In this document: piece after piece, positions 40,560 to 52,745 of the stretch | Layout of the letters: every line of letters begins with the position of its first letter | Numbering within the stretch: position 1 is the first letter of the stretch | Origin: Anadara kagoshimensis | Lineage: Eukaryota; Mollusca; Bivalvia; Arcoida; Arcidae | Direction: 5' to 3' | NCBI GenBank assembly: GCA_021292105.1 | Contig: CM037863.1 | Span: 8,202,442-8,266,441 of the forward strand | DNA length: 64,000 nucleotides | Program-made: the position numbers and the translations under genes | The notes under the pieces: generated by a model | Seen by the model: the letters and a program-made list of their open reading frames with translations, nothing else | What the model was told of the DNA's origin: nothing | Database searches by the model: none

Positions 40560-40870
40560 AACTCTATCTTACAATGTTTCCGGCATATAATTCTATTATT
40601 TCCATGAAAATTCAGACTTAAAACTCCAAACCAAAACTCAAATCTGGTCCTTTTATTCTCATCAAAATTCAGACGTAAAACCCCAACCCAAAACTCTAAT
40701 CCAATTCTATTATTCACATGAAAATTCTGACTGAATACCCAAACCCAAAAGTAAAATCTGGTCTTATTATTCACATGAATATTCTAAATAAACCCCATTC
40801 CAAAACTCTAATCCGGCCCTATTATTCCCATAAAAATTCTGACTGAATCCCAATCCAAAATGCTGAAACC
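40560..40870 (-). repeat. Degenerate ~60-bp repeat, about 5 copies
   Basis: CCAAAACTCTAATCCGGTCC TATTATTCACATGAAAATTC and variants recur five times; the 95-residue minus frame here (FEFWFGVL..NFHGNNR) is a product of the repeat. Confidence 0.75.
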
Positions 40871-41216
40871 AATCCATATTTTATACTATACCAATATTAC
40901 AAAGTGAAAAGATCAGAGAGTGTCTGGACCGAAAACAAGCAAAAAAATAATTCAGCCATTCGGAGAGCTGTTTTTTCATTAAATGATAAGGTAATTGCTC
41001 ATTAAAGCTAGTTTATTGATAATAAAGTTCTGTGACTGTGATCTAACTAACATTTTCTTACAGATCATTTCATCTCTTGCATCAAAAAACAGTTTTCTTT
41101 TTTCATTTATTTTTGTATAATGCTTTTTTTATTTTCTTCTCTGATAATTCTATTTTAGCATTACGTAATCAAGTGCAATAATCTTGAGTAATTAAGGAAC
41201 AAAGTTTTCATCATGA

Positions 41217-41243
41217 TTTTTTTTTTTTTTTTTTTTTTTTTTG
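41217..41243 (+). repeat. Poly-T tract
   Basis: About 26 consecutive T. Confidence 0.97.
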
Positions 41244-41349
41244 ATAGCCTAACCCAAACAGAGTTTTAGTGCAGAACTTGTTCTTGATATATTAATGAAA
41301 GAATCTTGACTTATTACTAGGCATAAATCAACATTACCTCAAGCCCCAC

Positions 41350-41790
41350 TAGCTTAAATCCAATTAATCAATGATAGTAACAGTTATGAATTCTCCTATT
41401 TCTAATATACAATGGAAAACTGGTTTCTTCCACCATGCCAGAACTGACTGTCTTGATATAACTGAAAGAATTTTGACTGGGGAATAAATCAACATTACCT
41501 CCAGGTCCACTAGTTCTACAATTAAGCAGTTATAATAACTGTTATGAATTTTCGTATTTCTATTATATCGTGGTAATCTGGTTTCTGCCACCATGCCAAA
41601 ACTGACCATCTTAATATCAAATATAACTGAAAGAATCTTAACTGGGGAATTAATCCAAATTAGTCCATCACTCCAATCTAAACCACTGAATATAGTAACT
41701 GTTAGGAATTCTTGTATTTCTATTATACCGTGGTAAACTGGGTTCCTCTATCATGTCAAACTAGCCCCTTCATATAAATATAAAAATCTT
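41350..41790 (+). repeat. ~160-bp units derived from a SINE tail, block 1 (about 3 copies)
   Basis: AACTGTTATGAATTCTCGTA TTTCTATTATA, TTCCACCATGCCAGAACTGA C and AACTGAAAGAATCTTGACTG GGGAATAAATC recur at about 160-bp spacing. The TATAAxTGAAAGAATxTTGACTGGGGCATAAA part resembles the tail of SINE family 1. Continues at 43,913. Confidence 0.82.
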
Positions 41791-41794
41791 GACT

Positions 41795-42472
41795 GGGCAT
41801 AAACCAACATTACTCCACTCCAATCTAATCCAATCCACTGGCATAAACCAACATTACTCCACTCCACTCCAATCCAATCCACTGGACATAAACCAACATT
41901 ACTCCACTCCACTCCAATCCAATCCACTGGGCATAAACCAACATTACTCCACTCCACTCCAATCCAATCCACTGGGCATAAACCAACATTACTCCACCCA
42001 CTCCAATCCAATCCACTGGGCATAAACCAACATTACTCCACTCCACTCCAATCCAATCCACTGGGCATAAACCAACATTACTCCACTCCACTCCAATCCA
42101 ATCCACTGGGCATAAACCAACATTACTCCACCCACTCCAATCCAATCCACTGGGCATAAACCAACATACTCCACCCCACTCCAATCCAATCCACTGGGCA
42201 TAAACCAACATTACTCCACTCCACTCCAATCCAATCCACTGGGCATAAACCAACATTACTCCACTCCACTCCAATCCAATCCACTGGGCATAAACCAACA
42301 TTACTCCACTCCACTCCAATCCAATCCACTGGGCATAAACCAACATTACTCCACTCCACTCCAATCCAATCCACTGGGCATAAACCAACATTACTCCACT
42401 CCACTCCAATCCAATCCACTGGGCATAAACCAACATTACTCCACTCCACTCCACTCCGATCCAATCCACTTG
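41795..42472 (+). repeat. 45-bp array, ~15 copies
   Basis: Unit GGCATAAACCAACATTACTC CACTCCACTCCAATCCAATC CACTG; period 45 with occasional loss of the CTCCA pentamer. The minus-strand frame of 220 residues (WIGLEWSGVMLVYAQ repeated) is a consequence of the period. Confidence 0.95.
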
Positions 42473-42887
42473 TTTATAATAGTTCACTGTTTTCTATTAT
42501 ACAGTGCTTACGGCAGTAGCGGATCTCAGTCAGTAGCGGATCATTTTATAGAATAAAGTTAATTTTTTCCATATCATTACGAGAGACCAATAAAACTCGG
42601 ATATATTTCTGTAAACCTGGTATTATTACTTAATTCTACATTTCATTTGTGTTGATAAACGTCCCATTTTTATAATTCTCGGCTTTTTAATGCGAATGTC
42701 ACAAGCGTCTCAGCGACATGGATGTGATTTCCAAAACCTAACTTTCGATTTGACCAACGTGTTCAATACTTTCAAAGGTAATTTGAAATGATTACAATAG
42801 CTCTTTACACTCGTTAACATGTCTTCTTTCACGACATAAACCTTTATTGAGCTTTACAGTTCATAACAATAAAAAATAAACCAGTTT

Positions 42888-43160
42888 GTGAAGGGTGCAA
42901 TTACGGCAATAACGGATCAGCTGCTGTCTACAAGGGGCCCTTTTGAAAGGCTAAGAAAAATATGGCATGTACCCATGGGACTGTCTGGTGCTTTCAGAAA
43001 AATAATAGATTCTGGTAGGTTCAGTTATGCAGAGGCTATTGGAGAACCAGTGCCTAGCTTCCCTACATGGCCAGCACCCCATGAGAAAGATGGGGGCATT
43101 GTCATGCCATGCCACTATCTTATTTATCATATGGTAAGACCAGATCAATGGGCATTTTAA
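42888..43160 (+). CDS. Unidentified 90-codon frame inside the TA element
   Basis: Reads MKGAITAITDQLLSTRGPFE ... ERLRKIWHVPMGLSGAFRK ... GEPVPSFPTWPAPHEKDGG. I do not recognise it. Composition is more protein-like than neighbouring frames (Pro, Gly, Trp spread, little low complexity), and CATATG|GTAAGA near 43,131 looks like a splice donor. It could be a captured host exon or a relic of a transposase; it could also be chance. Confidence 0.3.
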   Translation: MKGAITAITDQLLSTRGPFERLRKIWHVPMGLSGAFRKIIDSGRFSYAEAIGEPVPSFPTWPAPHEKDGGIVMPCHYLIYHMVRPDQWAF

Positions 43161-43509
43161 AGAAGCCATAATTGTCATGCTTGAAGGATAATATGTATGA
43201 GATTAGAATATATTGAATAAATGCATTAATATCCAACCCTATATTTTGTGTTTAAGACAATTAAAGTTTTATTCCGTTCTATATTTTTGTCTGGTAATAA
43301 TTTTGGACCTATGATTTACAGTGTACAATACCAATAAGTATTATTGTATGCATATACTGTTCTTGTCAAAATAAAATCTTCACGGACAAAAGTATGTCAT
43401 AATATTTATAACTTATAAGGTACAATTATTTTATTTCATTTCCTTCGCTTTTTAATTCAGTATTCAAGACAATGTTGATAGACTTATTTATCAGGGACAT
43501 TGCGATGAT

Positions 43510-43545
43510 TTTTTTTTTTTTTTTTTTTTGTTATTTATTTATTTA
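43510..43545 (+). repeat. Poly-T and TTTA tract
   Basis: Run of about 20 T followed by TTATTTATTTATTTATTTTA inside the TA element. Confidence 0.9.
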
Positions 43546-43912
43546 TTTTAATCATGACATTTGTTGATATTACGATTAAAACTCTTTAATATTGTTTCAT
43601 GATTAGTATTTTTTGCAATTGTATGATGGAAACTCAAACTTATCATGTTTTGAGTTGATCCTCTATCGTTTTCTTGACACTAGGTGGCGCGATCCGCTAC
43701 TCACAAATTGATTTGTTACTGACGTAAATGCATGGGATACAAAACGCGTGGATTGCCCATACTTATAGTCGGACGATTTTTATCATCTAATGATAAATTG
43801 AAAGAGTGGAGAAATGTCAATTAATAGTACCAAACAAATACAATCGGCAGCGATGTTTTTCTCGGAGAGCATTGAATATTGCACTAATGATCCGCTACTG
43901 CCGTAAGCACTG

Positions 43913-44870
43913 TACCCAGATAAACTCAGGCTTCCACCACCATGTCAGTACTAACTGCCTTCATATAAATATAAGAATCTTGACTGGGCATAAACCAACA
44001 TTACTCCGCTCCACTGCAATCCACTCCACTGTTTAAAGTAACTTGTATTTCTAATATACTGTGGTAAAATGGTTACCTCTAACTGCCTATATATAAATAA
44101 AAGAGTCTTAACTGGGGCATAGATTACTCCACTCCACTGCAATCCAATCCACTGGCTATACAGTTATGAATATCTATAACACACAGATAAGCTCAGGTTT
44201 CCTCCATCATGCCAGAACTGACTGCCTTCATATAAATGAAAGAAATGAAAGAATCCTGACTGGGGCATACAACAACATTACTGCACTCCACTACAATTCA
44301 ATCCACTGGCTATATAGTAACTGTTATGAATTCTCATGTTTCTATTATAGTCCCAGATAAACTCATGTTTCCTCCACCATGCCAGAAATGGCTGAAAGAA
44401 TCTGGACTGGGCATAAATCAACATTACTCCATTCTACTCCATCCCAATCTAAACCAATCCAATGGTTAGAGTAACTGTTATATGAGTTCTTGTATTTCTA
44501 TTATACCCAGATAAACTCAGGTTTTCTCCACATGCCAGAACTGATCCTCTTAATACAAATGAAAGAATTTTGACTGGAGCATACATCAGGATTACTCCAG
44601 CTCCAATCCAATCCACTGTCTATATACGTATTATTCACATTTTGTCATTTATATACCGCCATTGATTGTAACTTATTGTAATATGGGCCTGAGGCCTTTA
44701 GTCAATAAACATATATATATATTAGAGTAACTGTTAAGAATTCTCGTGTTTCTATTATACCCAGATAAACTCAGGTTTTCTCTGCCATGCTAGAACTAGC
44801 TGCCTTCATATAAATGAAAGAATATTGACTGGGGCAAAAACCAACATTACTCCATCCTATTCCACTTACT
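43913..44870 (+). repeat. ~160-bp SINE-tail units, block 2 (about 6 copies)
   Basis: CCCAGATAAACTCAGGTTTC, CTCCACCATGCCAGAACTGA, CTGCCTTCATATAAATGAAA GAATCTTGACTGGGGCATA and ATTACTCCACTCCAATCCAC TGG recur through 44,860. The final unit runs directly into the 48-bp array. Confidence 0.85.
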
Positions 44871-47800
44871 CTACTCCAATCTATGGGTTATATATCAAGG
44901 CTCTCTCTCACACTTACTCTACTCCAATCTATGGGTTATATATCAAGGCTCTCTCTTACACTTACTCTACTCCAATCTATGGGTTATATATCAAGGCTCT
45001 CCCTCACACTTACTCTACTCCAATCCATGGGTTATATATCAAGGCTCTCTCTTACACTTACTCTACTCCAATCTATGGGTTTATATCAAGGCTCTCCCTC
45101 ACACTTACTCTACTCCAATCTATGGGTTATATATCAAGGCTCTCCCTCACACTTACTCTACTCCAATCCATGGGTTATATATCAAGGCTCTCTCTCACAC
45201 TTACTCTACTCCAATCCATGGGTTATATATCAAGGCTCTCCCTCACACTTACTCTACTCCAATCCATGGGTTATATATCAAGGCTCTCCCTCACACTTAC
45301 TCTACTCCAATCCATGGGTTATATATCAAGGCTCTCTCTCACACTTACTCTACTCCAATCTATGGGTTATATATCAAGGCTCTCTCTTACACTTACTCTA
45401 CTCCAATCCATGGGTTATATATCAAGGCTCTCTCTCACACTTACTCTACTCCAATCTATGGGTTATATATCAAGGCTCTCCCTCACACTTACTCTACTCC
45501 AATCCATGGGTTATATATCAAGGCTCTCTCTTACACTTACTCTACTCCAATCTATGGGTTTATATCAAGGCTCTCTCTTACACTTACTCTACTCCAATCC
45601 ATGGGTTATATATCAAGGCTCTCTCTTACACTTACTCTACTCCAATCCATGGGTTATATATCAAGGCTCTCCCTCACACTTACTCTACTCCAATCCATGG
45701 GTTATATATCAAGGCTCTCTCTCACACTTACTCTACTCCAATCTATGGGTTATATATCAAGGCTCTCTCTTACACTTACTCTACTCCAATCTATGGGTTA
45801 TATATCAAGGCTCTCTCTTACACTTACTCTACTCCAATCTATGGGTTATATATCAAGGCTCTCTCTCACACTTACTCTACTCCAATCCATGGGTTATATA
45901 TCAAGGCTCTCTCTCACACTTACTCTACTCCAATCCATGGGTTATATATCAAGGCTCTCTCTTACACTTACTCTACTCCAATCCATGGGTTATATATCAA
46001 GGCTCTCTCTTACACTTACTCTACTCCAATCTATGGGTTATATATCAAGGCTCTCTCTCACACTTACTCTACTCCAATCCATGGGTTATATATCAAGGCT
46101 CTCTCTCACACTTACTCCACTCCAATCCATGGGTTATATATCAAGGCTCTCCCTCACACTTACTCTACTCCAATCCATGGGTTATATATCAAGGCTCTCT
46201 CTTACACTTACTCTACTCCAATCTATGGGTTATATATCAAGGCTCTCTCTCACACTTACTCTACTCCAATCTATGGGTTATATATCAAGGCTCTCCCTCA
46301 CACTTACTCTACTCCAATCCATGGGTTATATATCAAGGCTCTCTCTCACACTTACTCTACTCCAATCTATGGGTTATATATCAAGGCTCTCTCTCACACT
46401 TACTCTACTCCAATCTATGGGTTATATATCAAGGCTCTCTCTTACACTTACTCTACTCCAATCCATGGGTTATATATCAAGGCTCTCTCTTACACTTACT
46501 CTACTCCAATCCATGGGTTATATATCAAGGCTCTCTCTCACACTTACTCTACTCCAATCCATGGGTTATATATCAAGGCTCTCTCTCACACTTACTCTAC
46601 TCCAATCCATGGGTTATATATCAAGGCTCTCTCTCACACTTACTCTACTCCAATCTATGGGTTATATATCAAGGCTCTCTCTCACACTTACTCTACTCCA
46701 ATCTATGGGTTATATATCAAGGCTCTCTCTTACACTTACTCTACTCCAATCTATGGGTTTATATCAAGGCTCTCTCTTACACTTACTCTACTCCAATCTA
46801 TGGGTTATATATCAAGGCTCTCTCTTACACTTACTCTACTCCAATCTATGGGTTATATATCAAGGCTCTCTCTCACACTTACTCTACTCCAATCCATGGG
46901 TTATATATCAAGGCTCTCTCTCACACTTACTCTACTCCAATCTATGGGTTATATATCAAGGCTCTCTCTCACACTTACTCTACTCCAATCTATGGGTTAT
47001 ATATCAAGGCTCTCCCTCACACTTACTCTACTCCAATCCATGGGTTATATATCAAGGCTCTCTCTTACACTTACTCTACTCCAATCCATGGGTTATATCA
47101 AGGCTCTCTCTCACACTTACTCTACTCCAATCTATGGGTTATATATCAAGGCTCTCTCTCACACTTACTCTACTCCAATCCATGGGTTATATCAAGGCTC
47201 TCTCTTACACTTACTCTACTCCAATCCATGGGTTATATATCAAGGCTCTCCCTCACACTTACTCTACTCCAATCTATGGGTTATATATCAAGGCTCTCTC
47301 TCACACTTACTCTACTCCAATCTATGGGTTATATATCAAGGCTCTCCCTCACACTTACTCTACTCCAATCCATGGGTTATATATCAAGGCTCTCCCTCAC
47401 ACTTACTCTACTCCAATCCATGGGTTATATATCAAGGCTCTCTCTTACACTTACTCTACTCCAATCCATGGGTTATATATCAAGGCTCTCCCTCACACTT
47501 ACTCTACTCCAATCCATGGGTTATATATCAAGGCTCTCTCTACACTTACTCTACTCCAATCCATGGGTTATATATCAAGGCTCTCTCACACTTACTCTAC
47601 TCCAATCCATGGGTTATATATCAAGGCTCTCTCTCACACTTACTCTACTCCAATCTATGGGTTATATATCAAGGCTCTCTCTCACACTTACTCTACTCCA
47701 ATCCATGGGTTATATATCAAGGCTCTCTCTCACACTTACTCTACTCCAATCTATGGGTTATATATCAAGGCTCTCTTACACTTACTCTACTCCAATCTAT

Positions 47801-49490
47801 GGGTTATATATCAAGGCTCTCTCTCACACTTACTCTACTCCAATCTATGGGTTATATATCAAGGCTCTCTCTCACACTTACTCTACTCCAATCTATGGGT
47901 TATATATCAAGGCTCTCTCTACACTTACTCTACTCCAATCCATGGGTTATATATCAAGGCTCTCTCTTACACTTACTCTACTCCAATCCATGGGTTATAT
48001 ATCAAGGCTCTCTCACACTTACTCTACTCCAATCCATGGGTTATATATCAAGGCTCTCTCTCACACTTACTCTACTCCAATCCATGGGTTATATATCAAG
48101 GCTCTCTCTCACACTTACTCTACTCCAATCATGGGTTATATATCAAGGCTCTCTCACACTTACTCTACTCCAATCTATGGGTTATATATCAAGGCTCTCT
48201 CTTACACTTACTCTACTCCAATCTATGGGTTATATATCAAGGCTCTCTCTTACACTTACTCTACTCCAATCTATGGGTTATATATCAAGGCTCTCTCTTA
48301 CACTTACTCTACTCCAATCTATGGGTTATATATCAAGGCTCTCTCTCACACTTACTCTACTCCAATCCATGGGTTATATCAAGGCTCTCTCACACTTACT
48401 CTACTCCAATCTATGGGTTATATATCAAGGCTCTCTCTCACACTTACTCTACTCCAATCTATGGGTTATATATCAAGGCTCTCTACACTTACTCTACTCC
48501 AATCATGGGTTATATATCAAGGCTCTCTCTCACACTTACTCTACTCCAATCTATGGGTTATATATCAAGGCTCTCTCTCACACTTACTCTACTCCAATAT
48601 GGGTTATATATCAAGGCTCTCTCTTACACTTACTCTACTCCAATCTATGGGTTATATATCAAGGCTCTCTCTCACACTTACTCTACTCCAATCTATGGGT
48701 TATATATCAAGGCTCTCCTCACACTTACTCTACTCCAATCCATGGGTTATATCAAGGCTCTCTCTTCACACTTACTCTACTCCAATCCATGGGTTATATA
48801 TCAAGGCTCTCTCTCACACTTACTCTACTCCAATCATGGGTTATATATCAAGGCTCTCTCTCACACTTACTCTACTCCAATCCATGGGTTATATATCAAG
48901 GCTCTCTCTTACACTTACTCTACTCCAATCCATGGGTTATATATCAAGGCTCTCCTCACACTTACTCTACTCCAATCTATGGGTTATATATCAAGGCTCT
49001 CTTCACACTTACTCTACTCCAATCATGGGTTATATATCAAGGCTCTCCCTCACACTTACTCTACTCCAATCCATGGGTTATATATCAAGGCTCTCTCCTC
49101 ACACTTACTCTACTCCAATCCATGGGTTATATATCAAGGCTCTTCTTACACTTACTCTACTCCAATCCATGGGTTATATATCAAGGCTCTCCTCACACTT
49201 ACTCTACTCCAATCCATGGGTTATATATCAAGGCTCTCTACACTTACTCTACTCCAATCCATGGGTTATATATCAAGGCTCTCCCTCACACTTACTCTAC
49301 TCCAATCCATGGGTTATATATCAAGGCTCTCTCTCACACTTACTCTACTCCAATCTATGGGTTATATATCAAGGCTCTCTCTCACACTTACTCTACTCCA
49401 ATCCATGGGTTATATATCAAGGCTCTCTAGCTCTCACACTTACTCTACTCCAATCCATGGGTTATATATCAAGGCTCTCTCTCACACTTT
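44862..49490 (+). repeat. 48-bp satellite array, ~96 copies
   Basis: Unit ATCTATGGGTTATATATCAA GGCTCTCTCTCACACTTACT CTACTCCA; CTATGGG recurs every 48 bp (44,881, 44,929). Main variants are ATCTATGG/ATCCATGG and CTCTCAC/CTCTTAC/CCCTCAC; occasional 1-3 bp losses cluster after 47,500. Because 48 is divisible by three and the unit has no stop in any plus frame, three overlapping frames of 1,316-1,556 codons run through the array. No start context, codon bias or homology supports translation. Confidence 0.97.
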
Positions 49491-49692
49491 TGTGAATAGG
49501 GACAGGGCTCTTTTAATTGTAAAAATAATGACCAAAATTGAAAAAAAGTGACAGGAAACTCCAAATATGCTGGTTTTAAAGCTGAAATTTTTAAAATTGT
49601 GAAAACTGGCAAAATGATTGTGAAAAAACATAAGATTTTAAATTGTGAAGGGGCAGAATGTCGGCTCCAAAAATGACCCATCAAGAGCCCTA
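49477..49692 (+). mobile_element. MITE-like family D, copy 2
   Basis: AGGCTCTCTCTCACACTTTT GTGAATAGGG to GGCTCCAAAAATGACCCATC AAGAGCCCT; same body as 13,096-13,334. Its left end is continuous with the last unit of the 48-bp array. Confidence 0.8.
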
Positions 49693-49931
49693 TATATAGT
49701 TATGAATTTTTGTGTTTATGTTTATGAATTCTCATGTGTCTATTATACCGTGATAAACTGACATCTGAACTTGTATTTTATATAATTTGATGTTAAAGCA
49801 CCTGTTCATCATTATACCTACATAAAAACAACTTATATTTAATTAGGATGATGCAAAAACACTAGGCCATGCCAAATTAATGTCTAGTTTGCAGGATACT
49901 ACTGTTGGTAAATTTAGAAAATTAAAAAATA

Positions 49932-50270
49932 CAGTCCAACCTGCCTTAAAGGCTACCTCTACATGTAAATAAGGGTCACCTGCTTATAAAGCTCAGTAGA
50001 ATTGTATCCAAATGGTTCTTTATTCATATTATTTGAACCTGTATATAAAGCCCATCTGCCAATAAAGGTCACTTTTAAAGGTTCCCTTGAGTCGCTTTTA
50101 TAGACAGGTTTGACTGTATATCCCCTGGGTGGCTTTTATAGACAGGTTTGACTGTATATCCCCTGGGTGGCTTTTATAGACAGGTTTGACTGTATATCCC
50201 CTGGGTGGCTTTTATAGACAGGTTTGACTGTATATCCCCTGGGTGGCTTTTATAGACAGGTTTGAATGTA
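49932..50270 (+). mobile_element. MITE family B copy with its right end repeated
   Basis: Complete element 49,932-50,116 (CAGTCCAACC ... GGTTTGACTG), followed by about four tandem copies of a 42-bp piece of its right end, TATATCCCCTGGGTGGCTTT TATAGACAGGTTTGACTG. Confidence 0.9.
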
Positions 50271-50394
50271 AATCAAATCCAGTTTTAAATCATTTTTCAC
50301 CTGTACAAAATTTCTGGTGAAAATCTGCATATCAAGCAAGCAATGTGCTGTGTGTTAACAATTACACATAAAACTGAATATAATTTAAAACAGA

Positions 50395-50716
50395 GTGAGA
50401 GAGAGAGAGAGGGGGGGGGGGAAGAAAGAAGAGAGAGCAAGGAGAGAGAGAGATATTTCAATTAAGAAATGGGTTTTGTGTTGATAAAGTTGTTATACAA
50501 CTTAAATGATGAATTAATTATAAGCAATTATACACAAATTAAAAATGTTAAGAGAGAGAGAAAGTGAGAGAGAGAGTGTGTGTGTGTGAGAGGAGAGAGA
50601 GAGAGAGTGTGTGTGTGTGTGAGAGAGAGATAGAAAGAGAGAGAGAGCAAGAGAGAGAGAGAACAAGAGAGCAAGAGAGAGAGCAAAAGAGAGAGAGAAA
50701 GAGAGAGAGAGAGAGG
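50395..50716 (+). repeat. (GA)n and (GT)n microsatellite block
   Basis: GA-rich at 50,395-50,453 with a G-run, then GA/GT mixture at 50,550-50,716. The short frames on both strands here are compositional. Confidence 0.95.
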
Positions 50717-51538
50717 ACATACAGACTGAGATTACTTCATTTCATGTTCACTCAGGAATGTGACTAATAAGATGTGTGTAAATGATTGCCTGCTTGAGTA
50801 AGGAATTACAAAGACAAATGAGTACAAATTTAAACATCAAACACACTGACTAAAAGTAGTACCCCTCATTATAAAAGTTGAGGATTGGCAACCTGCATGC
50901 AGCTTTATCAAATAATAAAAATATAGCATGCAGACTAAAGGTACACCCCATTATAACAATTGGAAGCCAAGAATGATTGGTAGTTGATGAATACCAGGTA
51001 GTAGTCGAGGATTGACAGACACTTGGAAATGGCAACTTGCACTGAGACTTTGAAGTTTCATCAAATAAAAAAAATATAGGATCTAGTACTATCTTAACAG
51101 TAATCAAATTGATATAAGAGGAGTTTATTTAATAGCATATATCTGTCAGATCACTTGCAGAAAGTTGATAGTCTTAATTCTGCAGGTATTCCAGTTTTCC
51201 CCTTTATCTCGGAACTTACCCCTTAGATATAAGTGAAAAAAAGTCTTGATTTGGGTGGGATAAAAACCATCAATTTTCAACTCCTCATTAAAACTGTTTT
51301 AATATTACTCAGATCATTTTATGGTATCTGTGTTGAAGCGTATAGCTACACCTTGCAGATCACATACAGTACGATAGGTCTGGGGCTTGAACTCTGAACC
51401 ACCCTCATGTATCACATTACTACATATTGTATAATGAAGCACAAATGAATTTGTTGTTGTTTTTATAATGCTTAATGTCTCACCAGCGATTGTTTTTGGC
51501 TGTTTTCACAATTAATTTCTCAATAAATGTTTATGTTC

Positions 51539-51580
<42 letters not shown>

Positions 51581-51785
51581 ATATATATATCAAGATTCAA
51601 GACAGTCAGTTCATGGATGGTTCAGGAAACGGAAGTACCCAAAAAAATAACACTGACCTTTGACAAGCAAAATGACAAATTTCATCACACTAGATCCTGT
51701 CCTTAGTGGGATTTTAACCTAGGCGGTTAGAGAAACTGCAATGTGTAAGCCACTCTGCCACTAAGGCCCCTTCTTAGTTATATAA
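50717..51785. repeat. Duplicated segment, (GA)n tract, tRNA-like relic
   Basis: 50,850-51,080 holds two related stretches (AGTAGTACCCCTCATTATAA AAGTTGAGGATTGGCAACC; GTACACCCCATTATAACAAT TGG...GAGGATTGACAG). (GA)n at 51,541-51,571. 51,675-51,775 (minus) resembles a tRNA head (TTAGTGGCAGAGTGGCTTAC). No gene. Confidence 0.6.
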
Positions 51786-52125
51786 AGTTGAGTTGAGTAA
51801 TTATGTTTAACGTCCAAGTCAAGAATATTTCACTTTTATTGAGACGTTGCCAGCTATAGGCGAAAGTGCAGAAATTTTGCCTGTGCATTGCGATGATGGT
51901 TTTATACAGAAGGGTTCTTTATCATGCCAAGCCTACCGTGACATGGGACCTCGTTTATTTTTAGTTCACATCCGAAAGAACCGCGACTTTCATTTTGTAA
52001 TGCAGAGTGCTTGGCGAAAGAACAGTCACTACCCACTTTCAAGTCTTGGGTCAGAACGGGTCAGGGCTCGAACCCACAACCTCCCACTTAGTCGGAGCAA
52101 GCACTGTACCAACTGAGCAGTGGTC
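51786..52125 (-). mobile_element. tRNA-derived SINE family 1, copy 4
   Basis: Tail GTAATTATGTTTAACGTCCA AGTCAAGAAT, body CGTGACATGGGACCTCGTTT, head GGGCTCGAACCCACAACCTC CCACTTAG...ACCAACTGAGC. Confidence 0.88.
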
Positions 52126-52599
52126 TTAGTTATATAGAATATCATCATCTATACACATTTTCAGTAACAAAAAGTTGTTTAAATTTATCAAACGAATTAT
52201 CTATCTAATATTATCAACATCACACAAAGAAAATGAAAGACTTAACACACATCAAACGTTTTTCCAGACATCTTTATCTAAAAGAAAGATGGAAGATATA
52301 CACACAGACTGATTGATTAATGGACACAATGATAGATCAGTGTACAATCTAAATTTTTCCGAGGGGCCATATTCAAAAACTTTCTTCTAAAACACCGTAA
52401 CATCATATTTTTGCATTCATGTAATTTTAAATAAGGCCCACTATTAGACTTTAACAATTGGGGTCTTTTAGCAAATAAGGCTTCTGAATGGTCTCATGCC
52501 CTTTGTAGAGTATATAATGATAGATAAACACACTGATAGAAAAAATTGGAATAGAATAAACTATGGTATTCATATGCACCAGTTAAGATGCCATCATTT

Positions 52600-52745
52600 C
52601 CATCAAGGCTGTCAGTTCTGAAATGGAGGAAACTGGAGTGCCTGGAGACAACCAATGACCTTCAGTAAGCCAACTGAGTAAGGAAGCCAAAGTAGCAAGA
52701 GAAACCTCAGTCTTTGGCAAGTGAACTGAAAAAAGTTTCTCACAC
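52600..52745 (-). mobile_element. SINE family 3 fragment
   Basis: GGAGGAAACTGGAGTGCCTG GAGACAACCAATGACCTTC and TCTTTGGCAAGTGAACTG are the reverse of the family 3 body. Confidence 0.6.

Larger units (their letters stand above)
42502..43912 (+). mobile_element. 1,411-bp DNA element with 24-bp perfect TIRs and TA duplication
   Basis: Left CAGTGCTTACGGCAGTAGCG GATC and right GATCCGCTACTGCCGTAAGC ACTG are exact inverted repeats; TA flanks on both sides. It splits the ~160-bp SINE-tail repeat (TTCTATTATA before, CCCAGATAAACTCAGG after). No transposase is visible, so it is non-autonomous. An isolated copy of the TIR motif (GCGATCCGCTACTCAC) lies inside at about 43,687. Confidence 0.93.

Noticed and set aside
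41825-42487. 220-residue minus frame rich in WIGLEWSGVMLVYAQ
   Set aside because: Product of the 45-bp array; same period effect.
44825-49551. Three giant plus-strand open frames (1,316-1,556 codons) as real genes
   Set aside because: They are the three frames of one 48-bp satellite whose length is divisible by three; no start context, introns, domain or codon bias.
50514-50767. Frames of alternating Arg/Glu or Leu/Ser
   Set aside because: (GA)n microsatellite translated on each strand.
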